From: JANRKN01 sp033763435
Lineage (GTDB): Bacteria; Planctomycetota; Phycisphaerae; Phycisphaerales; UBA1924
NCBI GenBank assembly: GCA_033763435.1
Contig: JANRKN010000162.1
Span: 1-28,761 of the forward strand
Length of the DNA stretch: 28,761 bases
Direction: 5' to 3'
Numbering within the stretch: position 1 is the first letter of the stretch; the number at the start of each line of letters is the position of its first letter. A program made the position numbers and the translations under genes. The notes under the pieces are model-generated. The model worked only from the letters and a program-made list of their open reading frames with translations, did no database searches and was not told the DNA's origin. Positions 17,379-25,312 of the stretch are shown in pieces.

Positions 17379-18319
17379 GCGCGCCCCGTGTGCTGCTTCT
17401 CAGCGGCGGGCCCGACGCCGAGCACGAAGTCTCGCTGATGGGACACCGCGGCGTGCTCGAGGCGCTGTCGGCCTTGCGCGAGGTTCACGCGCACGTGATC
17501 CCGCGTGATCGTCCCTTCGGGCTCGCGGACCTGCGGGCGCTGCCGGGCGAGGTGGTCTTCCCGCTGCTGCACGGGCCCTGGGGCGAGGGCGGACCGCTGC
17601 AGGACCTGCTCGAATCCGACGGCCGGCCTTATGTCGGCTGCGGCCCGCGCGCCGCGAGGCTCGCGATGGACAAGGCCGCGACCAAGGCCGCGGCGCTGGA
17701 GCTGGGCATCCCGACCGCGCCGATGGCGATCTTCTCGGCGGTCGATGCGCACGCGTCCGAACCCTCGCTGGGCCTGCCGGTCGTCGTCAAGCCCGTGCAC
17801 GAGGGCTCGAGCGTCGGCGTGCACGTCTGCAAGACGCGTGAGGACTGGCAGCGCGCGTGCCAGGCGGTGATTGCCGACTTGCGCGAGCATCCGCACCGCG
17901 TCTACATGATCGAGCGCGCAGTGCTCGGCGCACAGGAACTCACCTGCGGCTGGCTCGACGGCGCGGCGCTGCCTCTGATCCGCATCGTGCCCAAAGAAGG
18001 TCTGTACGACTTCCAAGCCAAGTACTACCGCGACGACACGCGGTACGAGGTGGAGCCCGAGCTTCCGCCCGGCGTCACGCGGCGCGTGCAGGAGCGGGCC
18101 GAGGAGATTGCGCGGGCGCTGGGCGTTCGGCATCTGTGCCGGGTGGATTTCCTGCTGGACCCTGAGGGCGAGGCGTGGTTGCTCGAGGTGAACACGATGC
18201 CGGGGTTCACGTCGCATTCGCTGTTGCCGATGGCCGCGGGGCGCAAGGGCCTGTCGTACGCGGACCTGGCCTCGGCGCTGGTAGGATTTGCCTGGCGCGA
18301 CGGAGGCGCCAAGCGCTGA
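17375..18319 (+). CDS. ddl: D-alanine--D-alanine ligase
   Basis: ATP-grasp ligase making the D-Ala-D-Ala dipeptide for the peptidoglycan stem. The 314 aa length is typical. Motifs in order are GGPDAEHEVSLMG (11-23), LLHGPWGEGGPLQDLLE (64-80), the ATP-grasp lysine segment VVVKPVHEGSSVGVH, and the magnesium-binding tail CRVDFLLDPEGEAWLLEVNT followed by MPGFTSHS. Translation is likely coupled to murB through the ATGA overlap. The ftsQ-like gene starts three bases after the stop, matching the classical ddl-ftsQ order of the dcw cluster. Confidence 0.96.
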   Translation: MSAPRVLLLSGGPDAEHEVSLMGHRGVLEALSALREVHAHVIPRDRPFGLADLRALPGEVVFPLLHGPWGEGGPLQDLLESDGRPYVGCGPRAARLAMDKAATKAAALELGIPTAPMAIFSAVDAHASEPSLGLPVVVKPVHEGSSVGVHVCKTREDWQRACQAVIADLREHPHRVYMIERAVLGAQELTCGWLDGAALPLIRIVPKEGLYDFQAKYYRDDTRYEVEPELPPGVTRRVQERAEEIARALGVRHLCRVDFLLDPEGEAWLLEVNTMPGFTSHSLLPMAAGRKGLSYADLASALVGFAWRDGGAKR

Positions 18320-18322
18320 ACC

Positions 18323-19387
18323 ATGTCCGACGAACGTGATCCAACCTCGCAGGCTGAAGCGACGCCCGACGCGAGCGACGCTGCGCCCTCTGAAGAGCGC
18401 GCCGGTTTCTCGTGGCGGACGTTCTTCGGACACCTGAGCGTGGTGACGGCGGTCGCGCTGCTCGCGGCGATCCCGGTCGGCGTCTCGATGCTCAAGGACC
18501 CCGTTCGCGAGAAGGCCGCGACGATCGCGACCGCGCGCCCCGTGCCTATCCGCATCGAATGGCCCGGCGTGCCCGCGGGCGGCAAGGCCGAGGACTCGTG
18601 GCTGCCTCAGTACTTCCGCGAGCACTTGCAGGCGCGGGCCGAATCGGCGGCGCGGGACCACGCGGACCCGTTCTCGCCCGAGGCGCTGCGCGCGATCGCC
18701 GAGGCGATGCAGGATTCGGGCTGGTTCGGCGGACTGCCGAGGGTCGCACGCGTGAGCCTCGCGCCCGATCCGCGCGTGCTGCTGCGTGAGGGCGAGGCCT
18801 CGCACGAGCTGGTCGTCTCGGGCACCTGGCGCGTGCCAGCCGCGGTCGTGCGGGCCGATGGGCGCGAGTTCCTCTGCGGGTGGGACGGCAAGCCCATGCC
18901 CGCGGTCTACCTCGAAGGACGTTCGGGCAAGCCGTTCATCATCGGTGTCAGCGTCACCGGCGCGAGCCCCGACCTCAAGCCCGAGGACCCCGAAGCCTGG
19001 CGCGTCACGTGGGATGAGTCGAGCGTTCGTTCGGCGTTGGAGCTGCTGGCGCTCGTCGCGCGTCAGCCGTGGGCCGAGCAGATCGCCGGCATCGACGTCA
19101 CCGCGTTCGCACGCGAGAAGTCGCTCGCGCTGCTGACCAAGGCCGACACCAAGATCGTGTGGGGCGGCACGCCCGACCGGCCGAACATCGGCGAGAACTC
19201 GACGTTGGGCAAGCTCGACAAGCTCGCGGCGATTCAGCGCCAGTTCCAGCGCATCGACGCGGGCTTGCCGCTGATTGACATCACCACGCCCCATGTGCTG
19301 ACGATCGATACGTCGCCGGTGCCGGGCAGCGACGTGGGTGGGACGGGTCAGGCGGCGATCGTACCCGCGTCGGGGTCGAACCCGTGA
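18323..19387 (+). CDS. ftsQ: Divergent FtsQ-like cell division protein
   Basis: A 354-aa bitopic membrane protein: an acidic cytoplasmic tail (1-30), one transmembrane helix (about 37-57, VVTAVALLAAIPVGVSML region) and a large extracytoplasmic part, the FtsQ/DivIB topology. A POTRA-like stretch (GWFGGLPRVARVSL, about 133-146) and especially the end of the protein resemble FtsQ: LALLTKADTKIVWGG (268-282) is the strand with the usual D/G-V-x-W-G turn, then GKLDKLAAIQRQFQ (296-309) and PLIDITTPHVLTID (316-329), matching the K...L..vl......dlR.p..v.v pattern. Position right after ddl supports this. The similarity is weak at residue level, and the long acidic insert (about 85-130) is unusual. In other bacteria FtsQ bridges FtsB/L and the septal synthase. 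Confidence 0.72.
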   Translation: MSDERDPTSQAEATPDASDAAPSEERAGFSWRTFFGHLSVVTAVALLAAIPVGVSMLKDPVREKAATIATARPVPIRIEWPGVPAGGKAEDSWLPQYFREHLQARAESAARDHADPFSPEALRAIAEAMQDSGWFGGLPRVARVSLAPDPRVLLREGEASHELVVSGTWRVPAAVVRADGREFLCGWDGKPMPAVYLEGRSGKPFIIGVSVTGASPDLKPEDPEAWRVTWDESSVRSALELLALVARQPWAEQIAGIDVTAFAREKSLALLTKADTKIVWGGTPDRPNIGENSTLGKLDKLAAIQRQFQRIDAGLPLIDITTPHVLTIDTSPVPGSDVGGTGQAAIVPASGSNP

Positions 19388-20418
19388 ACGCCGAGCAGGG
19401 CCCGACCGCGCCCAAGGAACCGGCGCCGCATGAGCTGGCCCATCACGAACCGTTCAGTCCGGAACTGACGAAGCCAGAGCCGGTCGGGCCGGAGTCGGGG
19501 CCCGTCGCTGCGCCGACCGCAGAGCCCGTCGCCTTGCTTGTGAGTGCACCGGTCGCGGAGCCTGTGACCGCGCAGACGCCGGGGCCGGTGACCGAGCCCG
19601 CGACCGATCGCTGGGCGCATCGCCGCGTGGAGCCGCGGGGTTTGGCGCTGCTCTGGGTGCTGTATCTGTCGGCGACGTTGATCGTCGCGTTCTCACCGGC
19701 CTCGCTCGGGGGCGTGCTGACGTATGAGTCCAACCGCGTCGCGGCGCGCGACCTGCTGACGCTGGTCGCGATGGGTGTCTGCGTGCTCTGGCCCATGCTG
19801 AGGCTGTCGCAGTCGGCGCCCTCGCAGGCGCTGGACCGCGAGAGGCCCGCGTCGGGCGCGCGTGCCTCGATCCGCGATTTCTGGGTGATCGCCGTGCCCG
19901 CACAGCTCATCATCTGGCCTCAGGCGCTCTTCACGGGCTGGCCGATCGCGGTCACCGCGGCCGTCGCGGCGATGGTCGGCGCATGGGCCCTGCTCACCGC
20001 GGGCATGCTCGCGCTGATCTTCGCCAAGCCCGGTCCGGTCGCGGGCAGCGTCCGCGCGGTCGCGATGGCCGGCGCGATGACGTGGCTCGCGCTCGGGCCC
20101 GTGTTCGGCTTCGCGGCGAGCGAACTCAGCGGAGGCGGCGAAGCCACGACCCGCGACGCTTCGCTCTGGGCGATGCTCTCGCCCATGACCGCGGTCTTCG
20201 AACTCACCGCCGACCGTTTCTGGTCGGGCGCCGCGGCGACCGTGCTGGGCGTGCACTGGGCCGCGATCGCCACAACGGGGCTGCTGGCCGCGGGCGCGTG
20301 GGTGCTCGCGTTCATCCGCGCGCCGATCACGGGCGCGTCGGGCGGGGCGGGGCCCGAGCCCTCGGCGCCCCAATCCGACGGCGCCGGACCGCCGGGGGCC
20401 GGGGCGCTCGACGGGTAA
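19384..20418 (+). CDS. Polytopic membrane protein of unknown function in the ftsA/ftsZ position
   Basis: I do not recognise this family. A 344-aa protein with a cytoplasmic-like N-terminal tail of about 80 residues made of EPV/GPV-type Pro-Glu-Val repeats, then about six hydrophobic segments (roughly 87-106, 122-140, 166-184, 186-214, 222-246, 283-311) and a Gly/Pro/Ser-rich end. The start GTG overlaps the stop of the ftsQ-like gene as GTGA, so the two are very probably translated as a coupled pair. The final helices (SPMTAVFELTADRFW and the segment after it) loosely recall ABC-2-type permeases, but no ATPase is adjacent. Context, not sequence, suggests a role near the wall or division machinery. 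Confidence 0.75.
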   Translation: MNAEQGPTAPKEPAPHELAHHEPFSPELTKPEPVGPESGPVAAPTAEPVALLVSAPVAEPVTAQTPGPVTEPATDRWAHRRVEPRGLALLWVLYLSATLIVAFSPASLGGVLTYESNRVAARDLLTLVAMGVCVLWPMLRLSQSAPSQALDRERPASGARASIRDFWVIAVPAQLIIWPQALFTGWPIAVTAAVAAMVGAWALLTAGMLALIFAKPGPVAGSVRAVAMAGAMTWLALGPVFGFAASELSGGGEATTRDASLWAMLSPMTAVFELTADRFWSGAAATVLGVHWAAIATTGLLAAGAWVLAFIRAPITGASGGAGPEPSAPQSDGAGPPGAGALDG

Positions 20419-20440
20419 GACACGGACGGGGTGAGATCAA

Positions 20441-20446
20441 TAGAAT
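20441..20446 (+). promoter_or_regulatory. Candidate -10 box upstream of greA
   Basis: TAGAAT differs from TATAAT at one base; a poor -35 (AAGACA) lies 18 bases upstream. It would give a 5' leader of about 100 nt before greA. Weak evidence. Confidence 0.3.
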
Positions 20447-20553
20447 GGGGCTGGCCTCCGCCGGGTCGCGGCGGGGCGTGTTCATCCCCGGCCTTGGTTC
20501 GGTACAGAGTGTGTTGGCCCGAGTCCGTTGGTCCGCGTGGTTCAGGAGTCGTC

Positions 20554-21027
20554 ATGGAGTTCATCACCAAGGCCGAGAAGGAAGCTCTCGAGGCGCGTCT
20601 GGCCGGTCTGATCGCGAACCGTCCGAACGTGGCGACGAAGATCGCCGAGGCGCGCGCGCTGGGCGACCTGAAGGAGAACGGCGATTACCACGCCGCGCGC
20701 GAGCAGCAGGGCATGGAGGAGGCCGAGATCCGTCGGCTGGAGCAGCGCCTGGCGAGCGCGTCGGTGATCGATGAGAACATGGCCAAGGCCGCCGAGGGCG
20801 TCGTGTTCATCGGTTCCACGGTGAAGCTCAAGGACCTGGACAACGGCGACGAGGACCTGTACCGGCTCGTGGGTGAGGCTTCGGGGAATCTGATGGCCGA
20901 TTATGTCGAGGTGACGGCGACGAGCCCGATGGGCGAATCGCTGATGAAGGCTCGGGTGGGGGACGTGATCCGCGTGAATGCGCCGCGGGGTGTGAAGCGG
21001 TTCGAGATCGTTTCGATCGTGATCTGA
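20554..21027 (+). CDS. greA: Transcription elongation factor GreA
   Basis: Binds the RNA polymerase secondary channel and stimulates cleavage of backtracked RNA. The 157 aa length is typical. The N-terminal coiled coil carries the tip motif GDLKENGDYHAAREQQ (37-52) with the acidic residues needed for cleavage, and the C-terminal FKBP-like domain follows (GSTVKLKDLDNGDEDLYRLV onward, ending in SPMGESLMKARVGDVI). I chose the ATG at 20554 because AGGAG stands five bases upstream and family homology begins there; the frame is open 41 codons further up but that part is not protein-like. Ribokinase follows after 33 bp on the same strand, so the two are probably co-transcribed. Confidence 0.96.
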   Translation: MEFITKAEKEALEARLAGLIANRPNVATKIAEARALGDLKENGDYHAAREQQGMEEAEIRRLEQRLASASVIDENMAKAAEGVVFIGSTVKLKDLDNGDEDLYRLVGEASGNLMADYVEVTATSPMGESLMKARVGDVIRVNAPRGVKRFEIVSIVI

Positions 21028-21060
21028 CGTGTCCGCCGACCTTTTCCGGAGAGCGCTGCG

Positions 21061-22191
21061 ATGACCGATCGGCCCGCCCGTGTCTGCGTCGTCGGCTCGC
21101 TGAACATGGACCTGTGCGTCCGCGCGCCGCGCCTGCCCCGCCCCGGCGAGACGGTGCTGGGCTCGACGTTCGCGACCTTCCCCGGGGGCAAGGGCGCGAA
21201 CCAGGCGGTGGCGTCCGCGCGGCTGGGCGCGCACGTCGCGATGGTCGGCGCGGTCGGCGACGATCTCTACGGGCGCGAGCTGCTGGGCGTGCTCGATGCC
21301 GAGGGCGTCAATCGCGAACACGTCGGCGTGCGCGCGACCTCGCCCACGGGCGTGGCTCTGATCACGGTGACCGACGACCCGGTGATGGCCGCGGCGATGG
21401 CAACGCAGGCCTCGGCGGGCGCCGCGGGCTCAGGCGCTGGGCATGACAACACGATCGTCGTCGCGCCCGGCGCCAACGGCACGCTGAGCCGCGCCGACAT
21501 CCAGGCCGCGGGCGACACCATCCGCACCGCGGACGTCGTGCTGCTGCAGCTCGAGGTTCCGAGCGAGGCGGTGCTGGAGGCCGCGAAGATCGCGCGCGAG
21601 GCCCGCGCGACGGTCGTGCTCAACGCCTCGCCCGCGCCGGCGAGCATCCGCGAGTTCCCGCGCGAGATCATCGCGCACACGGACGTGCTGATTGTCAACC
21701 GTGCCGAGGGCGCGCGGCTCGTCGGGCTCGAGCCCGGCTCGGTGGGTGTGGGCGTCGGGACCGACGCGGGGCGCCTGGTCCTGAGGCTCGCGGACCTGGG
21801 TACCGCGGGCGGCCCCAGCGGTCAGGCCGCGGGCCCGCACACGGTCGTCATGACGCTCGGCCCGCAGGGCTGCATGGTGGTTCACCGCGGCCGGCCCATG
21901 CGCGTGCCGACGATCAACGTCCGCACCATCGACTCCGTCGGCGCAGGCGATGCCTTCGCGGGCGCCCTCGCGGCGAGTTGGCTCCCCGTGCGCGAAGCCC
22001 GCGGCGGCGGCGCGGCGACCGGCGGCTCCGGCGGCTGGGACGACTGGAAGATCGTCCGCCGTGCGCTCGTCACCGCCTCGGTCGCCGGTGCGCTCGCGAC
22101 CACCCGCGACGGCGCGATCCCCTCGCTGCCCCAGGCGCACGAGATCAACGACGTCATGACCTCGCACGCGCGCGAGCTCGAACTGCTCTGA
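21061..22191 (+). CDS. rbsK: Ribokinase (PfkB-family carbohydrate kinase)
   Basis: Phosphorylates D-ribose to ribose 5-phosphate in the cytoplasm. The PfkB family signatures are present: GSLNMDLCVRAPRLPRPGET near the N terminus, PGGKGANQAVASARLG (41-56, sugar-binding Gly-Gly-Lys and Asn), and the C-terminal DSVGAGDAFAGALA (291-304) with catalytic Asp297 in the anion hole. At 376 aa it is about 65 residues longer than E. coli RbsK because of three Ala/Gly-rich inserts (about 105-128, 226-259, 311-326). Ribose specificity is inferred from overall similarity; another sugar or nucleoside is possible. GGAGAG is placed well before the ATG. No ribose transporter or regulator is adjacent. Confidence 0.9.
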   Translation: MTDRPARVCVVGSLNMDLCVRAPRLPRPGETVLGSTFATFPGGKGANQAVASARLGAHVAMVGAVGDDLYGRELLGVLDAEGVNREHVGVRATSPTGVALITVTDDPVMAAAMATQASAGAAGSGAGHDNTIVVAPGANGTLSRADIQAAGDTIRTADVVLLQLEVPSEAVLEAAKIAREARATVVLNASPAPASIREFPREIIAHTDVLIVNRAEGARLVGLEPGSVGVGVGTDAGRLVLRLADLGTAGGPSGQAAGPHTVVMTLGPQGCMVVHRGRPMRVPTINVRTIDSVGAGDAFAGALAASWLPVREARGGGAATGGSGGWDDWKIVRRALVTASVAGALATTRDGAIPSLPQAHEINDVMTSHARELELL

Positions 22192-22211
22192 AGCGCGGCG
22201 AACGCCGGTCC

Positions 22212-22245
22212 AAAAACAACACCGCCGACCCCTGCGGATCGGCGG
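22212..22245 (-). terminator. Terminator of the 332-aa secreted protein gene
   Basis: On the minus strand, the stem CCGCCGA/TCGGCGG with a ten-base loop is followed by TGTTGTTTTT. It sits 25 bp after the stop at 22271, between convergent genes, and may also slow transcription from the ribokinase side. Confidence 0.8.
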
Positions 22246-22270
22246 CGTGGTTCTCAGCCTCGCAAAGGCG

Positions 22271-23269
22271 TTACTTCTTCTCGGCGGGCGCGGCCTGCGT
22301 CGGGATGTCCGACTTCTCCTCGTCCACCGGCGTCAGATCTTCGGGCTTGGGCTTGCGCGAAAGCGCCGACTCAAGCACCGACTTCTCCTGGTCCAGCGTG
22401 AGCTTGGTCGCGAGCGCCCGCATCGCCTTGGCGCGCGCCGGGCGGTCCGACGCGGCCTTGACGGCGGAAATCTCCGCGTCCAGCGCCTTCACCGCCGCGG
22501 CATCGAGCCCCGCCTTGGTCAGGTCGCCCTCGAGCTTGCCCGCGCTCTCGACGAGCAGGTCGTCGTACCAGAACAGCGCTTCCTCGACCTGACGCCCGAG
22601 CATCATGGCCGTGAATTCCTTCGCCTCGGCGTTCTTGTCCCACGGGGTGCCCGCGGCCTCGGCGGCCTTGCGCTTGGCGCTGAGCAGCACGCGGAAATAG
22701 TCCTGCGCCATCGCCTGGTTCTGGCGCGTCTGCATCGAAGTGAGCAGGTTCTCTTCACGCAGCGTGTTGGTCAGCGTCTTGCCACCCGAGAGCGGCTTGA
22801 TCGACGTCAGCACCTCGCCCATCTGCGTGCGGTTGGACATGTCCATGTTCTCGATCATGCCGCCCGCGAGCTTGCGGACGAGGTCGAGGTTCTGAATCAC
22901 CGCGTTGTACATCTGGTGCTGGCGCTTGACGAGGAACGGCATCACCCGCGGCATCGTCACGTTGCCGACCATCGGGTTGCGCTCGAGCGCCGCCCACTCC
23001 ACCGGCTTGTCCAAAGGCAGCGGCATGCCGTCCGCGCCCGTCTCCCAGGTCCGGTACGCCTGCGTCTGAGGCTGCGGCTGGCGCGGCGGTGGCTGCGTCG
23101 CGGGCTGCGAAGGACGCGGGGGCGTCGCCGAGGGCGGCGGCGCGTCGGGCAGCTTGAACTCGGGCGTCTCCGCGGGCTTGCTCGGCGGCGGCGGCGCGAC
23201 CTGCGCCCACGCCATGCCCGCCCCAGCCACCATCGCGCACACCACGCTCATACTCGCCACACGCTTCAT
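22271..23269 (-). CDS. Secreted helix-rich protein of unknown function
   Basis: A 332-aa exported protein that I do not recognise. Residues 1-22 form a Sec signal peptide (MKRVASMSVVCAMVAGAGMA, then WAQ). A Pro/Gln-rich low-complexity segment follows (about 24-75), then a charged, helical domain (about 85-305) with many Lys, Glu and Met residues, and a Lys/Glu/Pro-rich tail. The start at 23269 is supported by AGGAGAT upstream and by the signal peptide; the frame is open further upstream but that part is not protein-like. It is followed downstream in transcription by its own terminator. Together with the next gene upstream (same strand, same design: signal peptide, Pro/Gln linker, helical domain) it forms a pair of similar architecture, though I see no clear residue identity between them. 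Confidence 0.75.
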   Translation of the reverse strand: MKRVASMSVVCAMVAGAGMAWAQVAPPPPSKPAETPEFKLPDAPPPSATPPRPSQPATQPPPRQPQPQTQAYRTWETGADGMPLPLDKPVEWAALERNPMVGNVTMPRVMPFLVKRQHQMYNAVIQNLDLVRKLAGGMIENMDMSNRTQMGEVLTSIKPLSGGKTLTNTLREENLLTSMQTRQNQAMAQDYFRVLLSAKRKAAEAAGTPWDKNAEAKEFTAMMLGRQVEEALFWYDDLLVESAGKLEGDLTKAGLDAAAVKALDAEISAVKAASDRPARAKAMRALATKLTLDQEKSVLESALSRKPKPEDLTPVDEEKSDIPTQAAPAEKK

Positions 23270-23592
23270 CGCCCTGATCTCCTGTCGATCCGCCATCCCC
23301 TCAGAATCGCGTCCGAAAATCATCGTACGACCCCCAACCCCACGCCATCCCACACCACTCCGTCTTGCCTCGCTCAGTCGCCGTCTATCGGTCGATTCCG
23401 ACCGACGCCCTCGCCGGGCCTCACAGCATCGACGCCGCGGGCCCCTCTCGGTTCGCACGACCGGCCCCCGCGGCCTTTCGATCACGCCTCGGTCCGAGAA
23501 AAAAGCCCGGATCCACCGAGGTCGGCGGAGGGTCCGGGCCTGCTGAGATGGGCTTTGTTTGGGTGCGGGCTCGTGGTCGGCATCGGACCGAA
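23270..23592. other. Intergenic region between two secreted-protein genes
   Basis: 323 bp without a gene. It holds the terminator of the upstream minus-strand gene (23499-23539) and must contain the promoter of the gene starting at 23269. TACGAT near 23322 on the minus strand is the only -10-like box I see, without a matching -35. Confidence 0.45.
23499..23539 (-). terminator. Terminator of the 327-aa secreted protein gene
   Basis: On the minus strand, GCCCGGA and TCCGGGC form a 7-bp stem enclosing a loop that can itself fold, followed directly by six T residues. It lies about 55 bp after the stop at 23593. Confidence 0.82.
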
Positions 23593-24576
23593 CTACTCGG
23601 CCCCGGTCTCCCCCCGGCTCCGCCTGGCCAGCTCGGCCAGAAGCCGCTGGCGTTCCTCGGGCGTGAGTTCCTTGAGCACGTCGTTGAACAGCGTCCGGCG
23701 AGCCTTCGCGTCGCCGTAGCCCATCGTGTCGGGCTTGATCAGCGCCTGCTGGGCGTATTGCGAGATGACCGTCCGAACGCGCGCATCGCGCTCGGGCGGA
23801 AGGTCCAGCACCTTCATGAAGCTCTCAAGGTCCGCAAGGCGCGACTGAATCTGTCGCTCGTAGGAACGCTTCACTTCCGTGCCCAACGCCTTGAGCGCCT
23901 CGCGGCTGAAGACGCCCAGTCGCCCTTCGCGCTTGCCCGAGGCTTCGTTCTCCTTCACGCCTTCGTCAACGATGGCGCGCCAGTAGCTGTCGACCATCCG
24001 CGTGAACTCCCGGCGCTCTTTCTCCGGAAGCTGGGCCGCGAGCTGATCGCGCAGCCGCCCACCCTCGCGAAGCGGTTTGAGCGCCTCGCCCAGTTCGCGG
24101 ACAACATCGGCCTGCTCGGCGCGGTCGCCGGTCGCCTGCGCGCTCTGGGCCTTGAGCAGCAGCGTGATGTTGGCCATGACGATCTTGTCGAGCTTGGCGG
24201 CGCGGGCGTTGAGCACGCCGTCGACTTTCGCGCGGGTCGCCGCGTCGAGTTTCAGGCGCGCGAGCGCCGCTTCCTCGGCGGGCTGCTCCAGCCGCTTGAC
24301 CTTGCCCATGAAGTCGCGCTCGATCAGCGACGCGGGACCGGACTCGGCCTCGGTCACCGTGGGGCCGCCGAGCACGTTGCCTTCGGGCGCCGGCGCGGCC
24401 GAGCCGTCGGCGGACTTCTCCGGCAATTTCTCGGCGGGTTGCTGGGCGGGCTGCTCGGGCTGCGCCGCCCACGCCGAGGCCGACGCCCAGCCGACCGTCA
24501 TGCCCGCAGGCAGGCCCGCAGTCAGGCCCACGCACGCCGCGATGATCCCCGCCCGTCCTGTGTGAACACGCCCCAT
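23593..24576 (-). CDS. Secreted helix-rich protein with a C-terminal LTPEER motif, function unknown
   Basis: A 327-aa exported protein. Residues 1-38 form a long signal peptide ending near WAA; a Pro/Gln/Glu-rich linker (to about 75) is followed by an all-helical domain. The C-terminal third contains MKVLDLPPERDARVRTVISQ and FNDVLKELTPEERQRLLAEL. This arrangement of helices ending in LTPEER-type turns is reminiscent of periplasmic Spy/CpxP-like LTxxQ proteins, which act as chaperones or stress sensors, but the resemblance is only of pattern. The start is fixed by GGAGGTG six bases before the ATG. It is divergent from pyrE over 95 bp. No stress-response two-component system is adjacent. Confidence 0.75.
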   Translation of the reverse strand: MGRVHTGRAGIIAACVGLTAGLPAGMTVGWASASAWAAQPEQPAQQPAEKLPEKSADGSAAPAPEGNVLGGPTVTEAESGPASLIERDFMGKVKRLEQPAEEAALARLKLDAATRAKVDGVLNARAAKLDKIVMANITLLLKAQSAQATGDRAEQADVVRELGEALKPLREGGRLRDQLAAQLPEKERREFTRMVDSYWRAIVDEGVKENEASGKREGRLGVFSREALKALGTEVKRSYERQIQSRLADLESFMKVLDLPPERDARVRTVISQYAQQALIKPDTMGYGDAKARRTLFNDVLKELTPEERQRLLAELARRSRGETGAE

Positions 24577-24660
24577 AGAACACCTCCGCGGTAAGTCAGA
24601 CTCACCCCGCCGAACGCCGCCGCGGGCGCGCGATTGCGAACGCCCCGGCTCGGCCATGAC

Positions 24661-24666
24661 TAGGCT
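24661..24666 (+). promoter_or_regulatory. Candidate -10 box for a leaderless pyrE mRNA
   Basis: TAGGCT ends five bases before the pyrE ATG, where no Shine-Dalgarno sequence exists. A -35-like TTGCGA lies 21 bases upstream, too far to be ideal. Confidence 0.35.
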
Positions 24667-24671
24667 CGACC

Positions 24672-25229
24672 ATGAGCACTCCTTCGGACCGCCGAACCTC
24701 GGTTGCACAGGCCATCGCCTCGGTCGCGCTACTGCGGGGCACGTTCACGCTCCGTTCGGGGCGGACCAGTTCGTACTACCTCGACAAGTATCTGTTCTCG
24801 ACACGTCCTGAGGTGCTCGACCCGCTCGCGGACCTCTTCGCCGAGCGCGTCCGCGCGCTCCGCGCCGAGGGCATCGCGTGCGACCGCCTCGCGGGCGCGG
24901 AACTGGGCGGCATCCCGCTGGTCACCGCGGCCTCGCTGAAGACCGGGCTGCCGAGCATCTTCATCCGCAACAAGAAGAAGGACTACGGCACGGCCAAGCA
25001 GCTCGAGGGCGCGCTGAACGCGGGCGAGTCCGTCTTCCTGCTCGAAGACGTCGCGACCACCGGCGGGCAGGCGCTCGAGGCCGTCGAGGTGCTGCGCGCC
25101 GCGGGCGCCAAGGTACCCGTGCTGATCGCGACGATCGACCGGCTCGAGGGCGCGCGCGAGAACGTCGAGAAGGCCGGGCTGCGCTTTGAGGCGCTGTTCA
25201 CCAAGCGCGACCTGGGCGTGAATGAGTGA
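24672..25229 (+). CDS. pyrE: Orotate phosphoribosyltransferase
   Basis: Converts orotate and PRPP to orotidine 5'-phosphate in de novo pyrimidine synthesis. The 185 aa length is normal. It has the substrate segment SGRTSSYYLDKYL (29-41), the flexible catalytic loop RNKKKDYGTAKQLEG (99-113) and the PRPP-binding motif VFLLEDVATTGGQAL (121-135), typical of OPRT rather than of other type I phosphoribosyltransferases. The start lacks a ribosome site but is followed immediately by the conserved N-terminal helix and preceded by a TANNNT box. It is a single gene with no other pyr genes around it. Confidence 0.94.
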   Translation: MSTPSDRRTSVAQAIASVALLRGTFTLRSGRTSSYYLDKYLFSTRPEVLDPLADLFAERVRALRAEGIACDRLAGAELGGIPLVTAASLKTGLPSIFIRNKKKDYGTAKQLEGALNAGESVFLLEDVATTGGQALEAVEVLRAAGAKVPVLIATIDRLEGARENVEKAGLRFEALFTKRDLGVNE

Positions 25230-25234
25230 TCCGG

Positions 25235-25268
25235 AAAACCACAGGCCCGACGCGGTGCGCCGGGCCTG
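25235..25268 (-). terminator. Terminator of the 278-aa PEP-CTERM-like gene
   Basis: The stem CAGGCCCG/CGGGCCTG (8 bp) with an 11-base loop is followed on the minus strand by TGGTTTTCC. It lies between the convergent pyrE and surface-protein genes and may serve both. Confidence 0.7.
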
Positions 25269-25312
25269 CGGGGAGGAATCCAAACTGAAGCGGTCGCGGG
25301 GGCCGACCAGGC

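Noticed and set aside
17369..19294. 641-aa minus-strand open frame opposite ddl and ftsQ
   Set aside because: Arises from high-GC antisense coding; Arg-rich composition and no family pattern, while the plus-strand genes are certain.
20431..20553. N-terminal extension of GreA
   Set aside because: The 41 extra residues are not protein-like, and AGGAG stands just before the ATG at 20554, where GreA homology begins.
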